Positions 43,029 to 54,060 are shown, numbered from the stretch's first letter. The stretch: 64,000 nt of DNA from Streptomyces radicis (GCF_003626575.1 NZ_RBDY01000030.1:1-64000), one strand, 5' to 3'. Translations and numbers: made by a program. The notes: generated by a model from the letters alone, not told the origin.

Positions 43029-44048
43029 GTGAAACGTCCGACCATGCGGGACATCGCCGACCGGGCGGGGGTCACCAAGGCGGCCGTGTCGTTCGCGCTG
43101 AACGGCAGGCCAGGGGTCTCCGAGCCGACGAGGCGGCGGATCCTGGCGATCGCCGAGGATCTGGGGTGGCAGCCGAGCAGCGCGGCGCGGGCGCTGTCGG
43201 ACGGCAGGGCTGGGTCGTTCGGCCTGGTCATCGACCGGCCCGCGCGCACGCTCGGCCTCGAGCCGTTCTTCATGCAGCTGATCTCCGGCATCCAGGGCGA
43301 ACTCGCCCTCGACACCACGCCGTTGCTGCTGACCATGGCGGAGGACCAGGCGGCGGAGCTCGCGCTCTACCGGGGGTGGTGGGCGCGGCGGCTCGTGGAC
43401 GGGGTGTTCGTGGTGGACCTCCAGGTCTGTGACGCGCGGGTGCCGGTGCTGGCCGAGCTCGGCATGCCGGCGGTGGTGCTCGGGGCGCCGCTCGGCACGG
43501 ACGGGCTGCCCGCGGTGTGGAGCGACGACGCGGCGGCGGTGGCGACGGCGGTGACCCATCTCGCGGACCTCGGGCACCGGTCGTTCGGTCGGGTCGCGGG
43601 CCCCGCGCACCTGCGGCACACCGCGATCCGCACGGCGGCGTTCGAGCGGGTGACCGGCGAACTCGGCCTGGAAGGGCGGACGGTGGGGACCGACTACAGC
43701 GGCGAGAGCGGGGCGGCGGCCACCAGGGAGCTGCTGACGTCGGCGCGGCCGCCGACCGCGCTGCTCTACGACAACGACGTGATGGCCGTCTCGGGGCTGA
43801 CGGCGGCCGGGGGGCTCGGGCTGCGCGTGCCGGACGACGTGTCGATCGTGGCGTGGGACGACTCGGCGCTGTGCGAGCTGGTGAGCCCGTCGCTGACGGC
43901 GTTGAGCAGGGACATCGCGGCCCATGGCGCGCACGCGGCACGGCTGTTGCGGCGGGCGGCGGGCGGCGCTGAGGTGGCGGACCTCGAGGACGCCGCGCCG
44001 ACGTTGACGCTGCGCGGCTCGACGGGACCCGCGCCGTCGCGGTCCTGA
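43029..44048 (+). CDS. LacI-family transcriptional regulator
   Basis: The 339-residue protein has the LacI helix-turn-helix at 5-30 (TMRDIADRAGVTKAAVSFAL), the hinge SSAARALSDGRAGSFGLVI and a periplasmic-binding sensor domain ending with WDDSALCELVSPSLTAL, which is typical of the family. GTG 43029 follows AGGAGAGTCA. It is divergent from the ROK-kinase operon, so it probably represses that operon and itself in response to a sugar. A candidate palindromic operator lies between them. Confidence 0.92.
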   Translation: MKRPTMRDIADRAGVTKAAVSFALNGRPGVSEPTRRRILAIAEDLGWQPSSAARALSDGRAGSFGLVIDRPARTLGLEPFFMQLISGIQGELALDTTPLLLTMAEDQAAELALYRGWWARRLVDGVFVVDLQVCDARVPVLAELGMPAVVLGAPLGTDGLPAVWSDDAAAVATAVTHLADLGHRSFGRVAGPAHLRHTAIRTAAFERVTGELGLEGRTVGTDYSGESGAAATRELLTSARPPTALLYDNDVMAVSGLTAAGGLGLRVPDDVSIVAWDDSALCELVSPSLTALSRDIAAHGAHAARLLRRAAGGAEVADLEDAAPTLTLRGSTGPAPSRS

Positions 44049-44281
44049 CCCGCGCGGTGTCGGCGGCCGTGGCGCTGGCGGCGTCGGACGCGCCGCTGGG
44101 GCGCCGCCCGCTTGAGCGGGTCGACGTGCCGGTCATGCTGCGCGACCCCGCGCCCGCGTGGTCGGCGCTGCGGTCGCGCGGGCCGCCGCGTTCAACGCGG
44201 TTGCCGCCAGGGGCGGCTCGCTGCGATCATGCGCGCCATGATGACGCGAAAGGGCGGCCACGCCCTCGGTCGGTGACCACC

Positions 44282-47200
44282 ATGGCCCCCGTCGACTCCC
44301 CCGCCGCGCTGCGCGCCGCGTATGACCACCTGCCCTTCCCCGCCCGGATGCGGGCCCTCGCCCTGCACGCCAGGGCGCTGGACGACGCGGCCTACGCCGC
44401 CCTCGCGGACGCGCTCCGCTCCCCCGCCTCGGGAACGGACGACCGGCTGCTCGCGCTCCATCTCGCCGCCGCGCGCCGGGACATCGCGGCCGTCGCCGCC
44501 GCGCTGGCCGAACCGGCCCTGCGGCGCAGGGCGTTGGCCGTCGCGCGGCGACTCCCCGTGCCGGACGAGGCGTTCGCCGCGCTGGTCCTCGACCCGGCGC
44601 GCGACGTGCGGCGCAACGCCTGCCGCGTGCTGCGCCTCGCGCGACGCCCGGCCCTGGCCGAACGCCTGTTGCCCGAGGTGCGCGAGCGCTACGGCCCCGG
44701 CGAGGCGGCGCACATGCTGCCCGCCTGCGCGCCCGATGTGATCGAGGCGTGGCTGCCCCGGCTCGGCGACGCCGTGCCCGCCACGGTGCTGCACCGGCTG
44801 GCCCGCAGCGCGCCGCTGGCCCTGGCGCGTCACATCGCCTCGCCCGAACGGCCGGGCGAGCCACGCCCGTTCAACGTGTACCGGCTGGCCGCCCTGATCG
44901 CCCGGCGTGACGTGGAGGCGCTGCTTGTGCTCGCCGCGCACGCGCCGGAGGCCGTGGCCGGGGCCGCGGGTCCCACGCTGCTGCGCGCGCCGCGCACCCT
45001 GCTCGGCCTGGCGCGCGGCGGAGCCACGCTCGAACTGACCCTTCCCGACCGGCCTTTGCCCCGGGCCGCGCGGCGTGCGCTGCGCGGGCTCGGCCCCGAG
45101 GAGCTCGACGCGCTGATCGCCGCCGTCCGCCTCCGTCCCGCGTTCCGGCACGGGGAGGTGACCGGGGCGCGGCCCGACCCGCTGCTCGCGCTGCTTCCGC
45201 CGGAGCGGCGGCTGCGGGTGGTCGAGGCGCGGCTGGCCGCGCGGAACGTGCCGCCGGTGGCCGCGCTGGCCGCGTTGCCCGCCGCGGCGCGGGCCGATCT
45301 CGTCCGCCCCCTGCTGGCCGCGGCGGCCCGGAGGCCCGCCACCGCGAGAGCCGAGCTGACGGCGCTGCTGCCCTGGTCCGAAGGGAAGCCGCTGCTACGG
45401 GAGTTGGCGGAGTCGCACCGGACCGCCGACCGGGAGGCGGGCTGGTTCGGGCTGCTCACCGCCGCCCGTGCGCACGGCGACCCCGAGGAGTTCGGGCGGG
45501 TGGCCGCCTCCGCCGAACGCGCCTGGCACGACCAGGAGTCGGTGCGCCGCGCGGCGCTGAGGGCGGCGGCCGGTGCCGGGGGGCGGATGCTCGCGGCGGT
45601 GCCGTTCGCGGCGCTGCGCGACGGCGCGCTGACCACCGCGCAGTCGGGCGACTCGACCGCCGCCACGCTGTCCGCCGCCGGGCGGTGGGTGCGGCGGACG
45701 GCCGAAGTGGCCGCGCGCGACGGGGACATGGCGCGGGTGGCGGCGTTGGCCCCACTGCTCGCCTCGGTGCTCGGCGACGCGCGGCGCCCCGCGGCGGCCA
45801 GGCTGTCGCGCGTCTCCCCCGCCCTCGCCCCGGCGCTGTGGGCCGCGGTGGACCCCGCGGCGCTCGGCGACCGCAGGGCGGTGTCCCTGGCCGAGGCGCT
45901 GGTGGAGCATGGCGACCAACTCCCCGGATTCGAGGAGCTGTTGGCCAGGATCGCGACCGGGGACGGCGATCCAGGGACGGCCGACCGTGCCGCCCGCGCG
46001 TGGCTGGCGGCGCCCGCGACGCGCGAGGAACGCTGCGCCCTGCTGCTGGCCGCCAGGCCCGCCGCGATCGCCCTGCCGGTGGTGCGCGACACGGTGGCCA
46101 CCCGGCGCACGGATCTGGTGGGCGCGTTCACCGCGCCCGAGGCGCCGCCGCGCTGGGTGCCCACGGTGTCCCCGTCCGCCATGGGCCGCTGGCTGCCCGG
46201 CCAACGGGCCTCTGTGCACGGGGCGTTGGCGGCGATCGCCGCCGACGAGGAGGCGACCCTGCGGAGCCGGACCGACGCGGTGACCCGGTTGGCCGACCGG
46301 GATCGGCTGCTCGCGCTCGCGGCCGACGCGCCCCAGCCGGTGGCCGCCGCCGCGCTGGCCGGGCTCGCCCGGCTCGCCGAAGTCAGGGGCCCCGAGGAGG
46401 AGTTGGCCACGTTTCTGGCCCATGCGGGCCGGGGCGGAGTACGGGGGCGCGCGGCCATGGCCGCGGCGCGGCGCCTGCTGCGCAACCTGCCCGATGCCGC
46501 CACCGTCGCCCTGCTCGGCCCGCTGGTCAGGGACACCCGCGCGCCGGTCGGGACCCGCAAGGAGGCGGTCAGGGCACTGGCCGCCGTGCGCGGGGAGGCG
46601 GCGTTCGACGCGCTGCTCGCGGCATGGGACGCGCCGGGCCAGCACCGCGATGTGCGGGTCGCGCTCGTTCCGCCGCTGCTCGCCCGCTTTCAAACGCCGG
46701 ATGTGGCAGTGCGGTTGAGCGAGGGCCTGGCGGAGGCGGCCGTGCGCTCCGCGGTGGTCGGCGGGCACAAGGCCGTGCCGCCGGGCGCGGCCCGTGAGTC
46801 GTTCGGCCGCCTCCTCGTCGGGCTGCTGCGCGACGAGGACCCGGCGATCGCCGAGGCGGGCCGCCACGCGTTCAAGGGCGCGCACCGCGAGATGGTCGAG
46901 CCCGCGAGTGAGGAGCTGGCGGAGGTGGCGCTGGCCCCTTCGGTGGCCGAGGAGTCGCGGCGGACGGCCGCCGAGGTGCTGGGCCGCCTCGCCGAGCCGG
47001 GCTCGCCCTGCCTGGCCGCGGTGCGGCGCGTGCTGGACGGGCTGGCGCAACAGGCGGAGGCACAGGGGGAGTTGGCGGCCGAGGGCTCGGGGCGGCGGTT
47101 CCTTCCGACCTCGGTCGGTCTGCTGCACCGGCTCGCCGCCGACACCTACCGGCTGAGCGAGGACGCGCAGGACGCGTTGACCGACGCGCTGCTGCGCGCG

Positions 47201-47590
47201 GGTCGGCGGCGGGCGGCGGCCCGGCTGTGTCTGCGCCTGGCCGAGCAGTCGCTCCAGCGGAACGAGTCCAGGCCGGATCGCTGGCTGCGCTGCCTGGAGC
47301 TGGCCGCGGGGCACCCGTTGGTCCTGTCCGTCGAGGGTGGGTTCCATGTGCGCGCCGCCGCGGCTCCGCCGACCGAGGCGGCCCTCGACGTGCTGGCCGC
47401 GCTGCGCAAGGTGGACACCACGGAGGCCGGGCTGCTCCAGGTGTCGATCCTGGCGTCCGTCGGCAGGAGCTCGGGGTGGGCCGAGCCTTGGGCCGCGCTC
47501 CTGGGGGATCTTGCGGCGGGTCCGGATCCCGATGTGGCCGAGGAGGCGGGGGCGTTGGGGGTGAGGGTGCGGCTGATGCTCGGGGGCTGA
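44282..47590 (+). CDS. Large HEAT-repeat protein
   Basis: This product of about 1102 residues is built almost entirely of helical pairs typical of HEAT/ARM repeats, such as RRNACRVLRLARRPALAERL, TRKEAVRALAAVRGEAAFDA and SRRTAAEVLGRLAEPGSPCL. It is Ala-, Arg- and Leu-rich with no enzyme motif, signal peptide or membrane segment. HEAT proteins act as scaffolds for protein binding; the partner is unknown. ATG 44282 (or GTG 44273) is chosen; the frame open from 44057 adds non-family residues and has no better ribosome-binding site. A strong hairpin follows the stop. Confidence 0.8.
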   Translation: MAPVDSPAALRAAYDHLPFPARMRALALHARALDDAAYAALADALRSPASGTDDRLLALHLAAARRDIAAVAAALAEPALRRRALAVARRLPVPDEAFAALVLDPARDVRRNACRVLRLARRPALAERLLPEVRERYGPGEAAHMLPACAPDVIEAWLPRLGDAVPATVLHRLARSAPLALARHIASPERPGEPRPFNVYRLAALIARRDVEALLVLAAHAPEAVAGAAGPTLLRAPRTLLGLARGGATLELTLPDRPLPRAARRALRGLGPEELDALIAAVRLRPAFRHGEVTGARPDPLLALLPPERRLRVVEARLAARNVPPVAALAALPAAARADLVRPLLAAAARRPATARAELTALLPWSEGKPLLRELAESHRTADREAGWFGLLTAARAHGDPEEFGRVAASAERAWHDQESVRRAALRAAAGAGGRMLAAVPFAALRDGALTTAQSGDSTAATLSAAGRWVRRTAEVAARDGDMARVAALAPLLASVLGDARRPAAARLSRVSPALAPALWAAVDPAALGDRRAVSLAEALVEHGDQLPGFEELLARIATGDGDPGTADRAARAWLAAPATREERCALLLAARPAAIALPVVRDTVATRRTDLVGAFTAPEAPPRWVPTVSPSAMGRWLPGQRASVHGALAAIAADEEATLRSRTDAVTRLADRDRLLALAADAPQPVAAAALAGLARLAEVRGPEEELATFLAHAGRGGVRGRAAMAAARRLLRNLPDAATVALLGPLVRDTRAPVGTRKEAVRALAAVRGEAAFDALLAAWDAPGQHRDVRVALVPPLLARFQTPDVAVRLSEGLAEAAVRSAVVGGHKAVPPGAARESFGRLLVGLLRDEDPAIAEAGRHAFKGAHREMVEPASEELAEVALAPSVAEESRRTAAEVLGRLAEPGSPCLAAVRRVLDGLAQQAEAQGELAAEGSGRRFLPTSVGLLHRLAADTYRLSEDAQDALTDALLRAGRRRAAARLCLRLAEQSLQRNESRPDRWLRCLELAAGHPLVLSVEGGFHVRAAAAPPTEAALDVLAALRKVDTTEAGLLQVSILASVGRSSGWAEPWAALLGDLAAGPDPDVAEEAGALGVRVRLMLGG

Positions 47591-47674
47591 GCATCGGCGG
47601 CTACGGGCTGGGCGGCAAGGGCTGGGCGGCGCCCAGTCCCTGCCGCTCACAAGAAAGACCCCCCAACACCCCGA

Positions 47675-47707
47675 GCGCCGGGACCGCTTGAGGGACGGTC
47701 CCGGCGC
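47675..47707. terminator. Strong bidirectional hairpin terminator
   Basis: Twelve-base arms GCGCCGGGACCG (47675-47686) and CGGTCCCGGCGC (47696-47707) pair perfectly around a 9-nt loop, with further C-rich and G-rich flanks that can extend the stem. It lies between the convergent HEAT-repeat and RNase genes. There is no U-tract, as is common for Streptomyces terminators. Confidence 0.8.
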
Positions 47708-47725
47708 CGGGTGGGGGGACGCTGG

Positions 47726-48172
47726 TCAGCAGGCGTGGTCGATGAGATCGAACGACGCGTAGTGATCGGAGGTGTAGTAGTCCTCCTGGTAGGAGTCCCC
47801 TGTCACGATCCGCCGGGCGCCACGGTCGGGGCTTCCGGGGGTCTCGACGGTGTACTCGTGGTAGTAGCCGGTGGGCTGGCTGGGCAGCAGACCCTCGCGG
47901 TTGTAGAAGGTCCCGCCGTCCTGCGGGTAGGGGTACGGGCCGCCCTGCTCGATCAGGTCGAGCGTGTCGTACGCCTGGGCGGGCAGGTCGCTGTAGCAGA
48001 TGTCGCCGAACGCCAGCGGCTGAACGGATGTCGCGGTGGGGGTAAGGGCAGACGAGGGGGCCGGGGCGTCGGCGGCCATGGCCTGGCCGCCGACGAACAG
48101 AGTCGTGACCAGGGCGCCGAGCGCACCGGCCCGGGCGGTCCTGGAGATGACGCGGGAGAAGTTCATGCCCAT
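47726..48172 (-). CDS. Secreted guanyl-specific ribonuclease, RNase Sa/N1 family
   Basis: The 148-residue precursor has a Sec signal peptide (GALGALVTTLFVGGQAMAADA, cleavage about residue 35) and a mature domain aligning with RNase Sa as I recall it: SDLPAQAYDTLDLIEQGGPY, catalytic Glu106 in YYHEYTVETPG, Arg121 in RGARRIVTG and His137 in SDHYASFDLIDHAC. Cys59 and Cys148 would form the disulfide. It cuts single-stranded RNA after guanosine outside the cell. No barstar-type inhibitor gene is adjacent. ATG 48172 or 48166 can serve as start; the ribosome-binding site is weak. Confidence 0.93.
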   Translation of the reverse strand: MGMNFSRVISRTARAGALGALVTTLFVGGQAMAADAPAPSSALTPTATSVQPLAFGDICYSDLPAQAYDTLDLIEQGGPYPYPQDGGTFYNREGLLPSQPTGYYHEYTVETPGSPDRGARRIVTGDSYQEDYYTSDHYASFDLIDHAC

Positions 48173-48272
48173 GCCAACCAGTGTGACGCGCGTAGCATCC
48201 CCCGCGTCAACCGTGCCCGGCCGATATTTCCCGGGAGTTCACACGTGAGCGCGAGCGCTCCACAGCATGTCC

Positions 48273-49358
48273 TCAGCGCCCGCCGAGGGCGCGATACCGA
48301 TCCGCGAGCCCGCGTGCGCCGGCGTCCGTGAGGGTGCCGTGGAGGCGCAGCCGCCCGATGCCGCCGTCGGGGAACACATCGAGCCTGGCATGCGTGGCGG
48401 GTGGCGCGCCCTCGAGAACGAAGCGGTGCACGGCGTCGGGGAGCAGCGGGGTGCGCGGCAGCACCTCCGTCCAGGCGTCGCCGTCCCCGACCGAGAGGGA
48501 CGCCCAGCCTGGCGCGTTGCCCTTGTAGGTGCCGGTGTCGATCTCGACGGCGCGGACCGTGGCCTCCCCGGCGAGCCGGTACCGCAGCCAGTCGTGGCCC
48601 GCGTCGCGGCGGCGGCGCGTCTCCCAGCCCTCGTCCATGGTGCGGGGCCGCCCGGGGTGGGTGGTGTGGACGGGCGGGGAGTAGAAACGGTCGGACGCGT
48701 CCTCGGCGAGGCCGCCGTTCTCCAGCGCGAGCAGGTCGAACGTGCCGAGCGCGGCGAGCCACGCCGGGTCGGGGACGGCCTCGCCGTGCGCGCGGAGCCG
48801 GGCCACGCCGCCGTCGGGGTACTGGGCGAGGCGGAGGTGGGTGAGGCGGCGTTCGACGGCGACATCGAAGGCGTTCGCGGCGTGGCCGCCGACCTCGGTG
48901 CGCGGGACCAGCTCGGTCCAGTCGTCGCCCTCGGGGTCGTCGGTGCCGTGCACGGCGACGGCGTGCGGGTGGTTGCCGCGGAAGTGCGCGGTGTCCACGA
49001 CGATGCCGCGCACGACGCCAGGGGCGCCGAGCCGGATGAGCGCCCAGTCGAACGCGCCGGGCGCCGGGTGGGGTTCGCCGGGCGCCGCGCCGCGCCGCCG
49101 CCGGGTCTCCCAGCCGTCCATGATCTTGCCCTTGTGCCCGAACGCCGCCGGGTCGAAGACGGGGCGCCCCGGCAGCAGGAGGTTCTCGCGCTCGGCGAAG
49201 AACTCATCGCTCGCCGCCACCACCGAGCCGCCCACGCGCCGGTCGGCGAGGTCGGGCAGGGCGGTGAACGGCACGTCGGCCGGGTCGGGGGCGCGGTGGT
49301 CGGCGTAGGGGTCACCGCCGGAATAGGGCTTGGCCGGTCCGGTGAAGACGGTGGTCAC
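48273..49358 (-). CDS. alc: Allantoicase
   Basis: The 361-residue protein contains two copies of the allantoicase domain, each with an MDGWETRRRR or MDEGWETRRRR block (at about residues 80 and 250), a DTAHFRGNHP or DTGTYKGNAP block, and LAQYPDGGVARLRAHG or LDVFPDGGIGRLRLHG. It hydrolyses allantoate to ureidoglycolate and urea. GTG 49358 lies 57 bp after the allantoinase stop, so both belong to one operon. The repeats make the duplication of the jelly-roll domain directly visible. Confidence 0.95.
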   Translation of the reverse strand: MTTVFTGPAKPYSGGDPYADHRAPDPADVPFTALPDLADRRVGGSVVAASDEFFAERENLLLPGRPVFDPAAFGHKGKIMDGWETRRRRGAAPGEPHPAPGAFDWALIRLGAPGVVRGIVVDTAHFRGNHPHAVAVHGTDDPEGDDWTELVPRTEVGGHAANAFDVAVERRLTHLRLAQYPDGGVARLRAHGEAVPDPAWLAALGTFDLLALENGGLAEDASDRFYSPPVHTTHPGRPRTMDEGWETRRRRDAGHDWLRYRLAGEATVRAVEIDTGTYKGNAPGWASLSVGDGDAWTEVLPRTPLLPDAVHRFVLEGAPPATHARLDVFPDGGIGRLRLHGTLTDAGARGLADRYRALGGR

Positions 49359-49415
49359 GGGCGGGCGGTCCTCTCGTTCGGGCGGCGCGGGTGTAAGGCG
49401 TTCGGGCGGCGCGGC

Positions 49416-50756
49416 TCAGGCGCCGCGTGCGATCAACCGCCCGGCGCGGCCCGTCACGTCGCCGTCCTCGGCGACGAGCGCCCCGCGCAGCCAGGTGGCG
49501 CGGACGACGCCGTGCAGGGTGCGGCCCGCGTAGGCGGTGACGGGGTTGCGGTGGTGGAGGGTCGCGGGGTCGACGGTGAAGGTGGCCTCGGGGTCGAGGA
49601 CGGCGAAGTCGGCGTCCTTGCCGGGGGCGATGGCGCCCTTGCGGTCGAGGCCCGCGAGCCGCGCGGGCCCGGTGGACATCCAGCGGGCGACATCGGCGAG
49701 GGTGTGGCCGCGGCGGCGGGCCGCGGTCCAGACGGCGGGCAGGCCGAGCTGGAGCGACGCGATGCCGCCCCAGGCCACGCCGAAGTCGGGGACCTTGAGG
49801 TCGGCGGTGCAGGGCGAGTGGTCGGAGACGACGCAGTCGAGGGTGCCGTCGGCGAGGGCGGCCCACAGGGCGTCCTGGTTGGCGGCCTCCCTGATGGGCG
49901 GGCAGCACTTGAACTCGGTGGCGCCGTCCGGGACTTCCTCGGCGGTGAGGGTGAGGAAGTGCGGACAGGTCTCGGCGGTGACGCGCACGCCCGACGCCTT
50001 GGCCTCGGCGATGAGCGGCAGCGCGCCCGCCGCGGACAGGTGGAGGACATGGACGCGGGCGTCGAGGCGCCGGGCGAGGTCGATCAGCGGGGCGATGGCC
50101 TCGGTCTCGGCGGCGGGCGGCCGGGAGGCGAGGAAGTCGGCGTAACGGCGGCTGCCCTCGGGGGACGGCGCGGCGGCCAGGTGGCCGGGGTCCTCGGCGT
50201 GGACGATGAGCAGCCCGTCGAACGCGGCGATCTCGCCCAGTGCCTCGGTCAGTCGGGCGTGGTCGAGCTCGGGGAACTCCTCGACGCCCGAGGGGGACAG
50301 GAAGCACTTGAAGCCGAAGACGCCCTCGGCGTGCAGGGGGGCGAGGTCGGCGGCGTTGCCGGGGATCGCGCCGCCCCAGAAGCCGAGGTCCACATGGGTG
50401 GCCTCGCGCGCGGCACGGCGTTTGACCTCGAGATGGGCGGGGGTGGTGGTGGGCGGGACGCTGTTGAGCGGCATGTCGAGGACGGTGGTCACGCCGCCGG
50501 CGGCGGCGGCGCGGGTGGCGGTGGCAAAGCCCTCCCACTCGGCGCGGCCCGGGTCGTTGATGTGGACATGAGTGTCGACGAGCCCGGGGAGCAGGGCGTC
50601 GGTGCCGAGGTCGAGGTCATGGGCGCCGGGGGGCGCGGGCGCGTCGTGCGGGAGGACGGCGGCGACGCGGCCGCCCGCGACGGCGACGGCCGCCGGGCGC
50701 TGGCCCTCGGGCGTGATGACGCGCGTCGAACGGATCAGCAGCTCGGCGTCGGTCAA
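49416..50756 (-). CDS. allB: Allantoinase
   Basis: The 446-residue amidohydrolase has the allantoinase signatures LVDTHVHINDPGRAEWEGF (metal His pair), GFKCFLSPSGV (carbamylated-type Lys), VHAEDPGHL, TAETCPHFL and SDHSPC. It opens the allantoin ring to allantoate. The start is a TTG at 50756 with GGGAG at 7 nt. It is divergent from the IclR regulator and followed by allantoicase. A candidate regulator-binding palindrome lies 36 bp upstream of its start. Confidence 0.95.
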   Translation of the reverse strand: MTDAELLIRSTRVITPEGQRPAAVAVAGGRVAAVLPHDAPAPPGAHDLDLGTDALLPGLVDTHVHINDPGRAEWEGFATATRAAAAGGVTTVLDMPLNSVPPTTTPAHLEVKRRAAREATHVDLGFWGGAIPGNAADLAPLHAEGVFGFKCFLSPSGVEEFPELDHARLTEALGEIAAFDGLLIVHAEDPGHLAAAPSPEGSRRYADFLASRPPAAETEAIAPLIDLARRLDARVHVLHLSAAGALPLIAEAKASGVRVTAETCPHFLTLTAEEVPDGATEFKCCPPIREAANQDALWAALADGTLDCVVSDHSPCTADLKVPDFGVAWGGIASLQLGLPAVWTAARRRGHTLADVARWMSTGPARLAGLDRKGAIAPGKDADFAVLDPEATFTVDPATLHHRNPVTAYAGRTLHGVVRATWLRGALVAEDGDVTGRAGRLIARGA

Positions 50757-50791
50757 CGGGGCGCTCCCTTCCGCGTCGACGCCCGGGCGGC

Positions 50792-50808
50792 TTCAACACG
50801 CTGGTGAA
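50792..50808. promoter_or_regulatory. Candidate AllR-type operator in the allB/allR divergent gap
   Basis: TTCAACA-CGC-TGGTGAA is a 17-bp near-palindrome (one mismatch in seven base pairs). It has the same architecture as the perfect GTCAACA-GCT-TGTTGAC at 58689-58705 upstream of the uric-acid genes. Position between allB and the IclR gene suits a shared operator for both. Confidence 0.5.
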
Positions 50809-50895
50809 CCGGTCCGACCGATCGTGGGCCGACCCGGACGGAACGTCAAGGTCCGCCCGGTAGGCTGCCCGGCAACCGCCCGAAAGGAACGTGAC

Positions 50896-51696
50896 GTGCC
50901 GCCGTCCGATGTGCGCAAGCCCGCTGCCAACGGTGGCGGCGTCCAGTCCCTCGAGCGCGCCTTCGCGCTGCTGGAGCACATGGCGGACGCCGGTGGCGAG
51001 ACGGGCCTGAGCGAGCTGGCCGCCAGCAGCGGGCTGCCGCTGCCGACGATCCACCGGCTGATGAGGACGCTGGTGGCCTGCGGTTATGTGCGGCAGCAGC
51101 CCAACAGGCGCTATGCGCTCGGGCCGCGTCTGATCCGGCTCGGGGAGTCCGCCGCGCGCCCCCTGGCCACCTGGGCGCGGCCCCATCTGGCGCGGCTGGT
51201 CGAGGCGACCGGCGAGACGGCGAACATGGCGCTGCTCGACGGCGACGACGTGGTGTATGTGGCGCAGGTGCCGTCGCGCCACTCGATGCGGATGTTCACC
51301 GAGGTGGGCCGCAGGGTGCTGCCGCACTCGACCGGCGTGGGCAAGGCGCTGCTCGCGGGCCTGGCCGACCACGACGTGCGGGCGCTGCTGCGCAGGACGG
51401 GGATGCCCGCGGCGACCGAGCGGACGATCACGACGCCCGACGCGTTCCTCGTGGCGCTCGCCGAGGTGCGGGAGCGCGGCTTCGCGGTGGACGACAACGA
51501 GCAGGAGATAGGCGTGCGCTGCATCGCCGTCCGGGTCCCCGAGTCGGCCACCGCCGCGGCGATCTCGGTCTCGGGCCCCGCGGGGCGGGTGACGGACGCG
51601 GCCACCGAGAAGATGGTGCCGCTGCTCAGGGAGGTGGCCCGCGATCTGTCGCTCGCGCTCGCCGGGGCGCGGGCGGACGGGCGCGCCGGCGGATGA
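50896..51696 (+). CDS. allR: IclR-family regulator, AllR-type repressor of allantoin catabolism
   Basis: The 266-residue protein has an N-terminal winged helix (VQSLERAFALLEHMADAGGE, GLSELAASSGLPLPTIHRLM, GYVRQQPNRRYALGPRLIRL) and the IclR effector domain with PHSTGVGKALLAGL and DDNEQEIGVRCIAVRV. GTG 50896 follows AAAGGA at 7 nt. It sits divergent from allB/alc and overlaps mocA. The gene order and family match the allantoin regulator AllR known from S. coelicolor, which represses allantoin genes until allantoin-derived effectors bind. The symbol rests on that context. Confidence 0.85.
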   Translation: MPPSDVRKPAANGGGVQSLERAFALLEHMADAGGETGLSELAASSGLPLPTIHRLMRTLVACGYVRQQPNRRYALGPRLIRLGESAARPLATWARPHLARLVEATGETANMALLDGDDVVYVAQVPSRHSMRMFTEVGRRVLPHSTGVGKALLAGLADHDVRALLRRTGMPAATERTITTPDAFLVALAEVRERGFAVDDNEQEIGVRCIAVRVPESATAAAISVSGPAGRVTDAATEKMVPLLREVARDLSLALAGARADGRAGG

Positions 51697-52280
51697 ACGG
51701 GGCGCCCGTCGTCGCGGGACTGCTGCTGGCCGCCGGGGGCGGGCGGCGGCTCGGAGGGCGTGCGAAGGCGCTGTTGCGCAACGGGGGCGTGCTGTTCGTG
51801 GAGCGCGCCGCCGACGCGCTGCTCGCGGCGGGGTGCGCGCCGGTGCATGTGGTACTCGGCGCGGCCGAGGCCGAGGTGCGCGCGCGGGCGCGGCTCGACG
51901 GGTGCGCGCTGGTGTCCCATCGCGACTGGGAGTCGGGCATGGGGTCGTCGCTGCGCGCGGGGCTCGCGTCGCTGCCGCCCGAGGTGGACGCGGCGCTGGT
52001 GGCGCTCGTCGACCAGCCGGGGATCGGCGATGAGGCGATGGCGCGGGTGCGGGGCGCGTTCGTGTCGCGGGAGACGCTGGCCGCGGCGGCGTACGAGGGG
52101 CGGCGCGGCCATCCGGTGCTCCTCGGCGCGGCGCACTTCGCCGGGGTCGCGCGCGAGGCGCGGGGTGATCAAGGGGCACGCGGGTACCTGCGGGGGCGTG
52201 AGGTCGCCCTGGTCGAGTGCGGGGACGTCGCGACGCCCGCGGACATCGACGAGCCGGGCGATCTCGCCGATCTCCCTTGA
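51693..52280 (+). CDS. MocA/MobA-like nucleotidyltransferase (molybdenum cofactor cytidylyltransferase candidate)
   Basis: The 195-residue protein has the MobA-like nucleotidyltransferase fold: GLLLAAGGGRRLGGRAKALL (nucleotide-binding loop), SHRDWESGMGSSLRAGLASL and ALVALVDQPGIG, then GRRGHPVLLGAAHF. MocA enzymes attach CMP to molybdopterin for xanthine-dehydrogenase-type enzymes, and such an enzyme is encoded 9 kb away. Its ATG overlaps the allR stop as ATGA, so it is coupled to the regulator gene. In part of the family this protein is annotated only as nucleotidyltransferase. Confidence 0.85.
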   Translation: MNGAPVVAGLLLAAGGGRRLGGRAKALLRNGGVLFVERAADALLAAGCAPVHVVLGAAEAEVRARARLDGCALVSHRDWESGMGSSLRAGLASLPPEVDAALVALVDQPGIGDEAMARVRGAFVSRETLAAAAYEGRRGHPVLLGAAHFAGVAREARGDQGARGYLRGREVALVECGDVATPADIDEPGDLADLP

Positions 52281-52337
52281 TCTCCGCCGATTCCTGTCGA
52301 TCTCCGTCGGCGTTCGCGGATCCCCCCTCCATCCTCG

Positions 52338-52366
52338 TTGATCTTCCATGATGAGGAAACTAATAT
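52338..52366 (+). promoter_or_regulatory. Promoter of malate synthase with inverted repeat in the spacer
   Basis: TTGATC (52338-52343) and TAATAT (52361-52366) are spaced by exactly 17 nt. The spacer holds TTCC-N7-GGAA (52344-52358), a symmetric site for a repressor. The start codon is 75 bp downstream. AllR control is plausible because malate synthase is linked to allantoin catabolism, but this motif differs from the TCAACA-type palindromes. Confidence 0.55.
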
Positions 52367-52440
52367 CCACTTCCAGCGTCGCAGCACGTTCCGCAGTTCG
52401 TGAAGTCCCGCCGTCCGTCCGGCCGAAGGAGTGACCGTTC

Positions 52441-54039
<1,599 letters not shown>

Positions 54040-54060
54040 GGGCCCCTCACGCGAGGAGCC

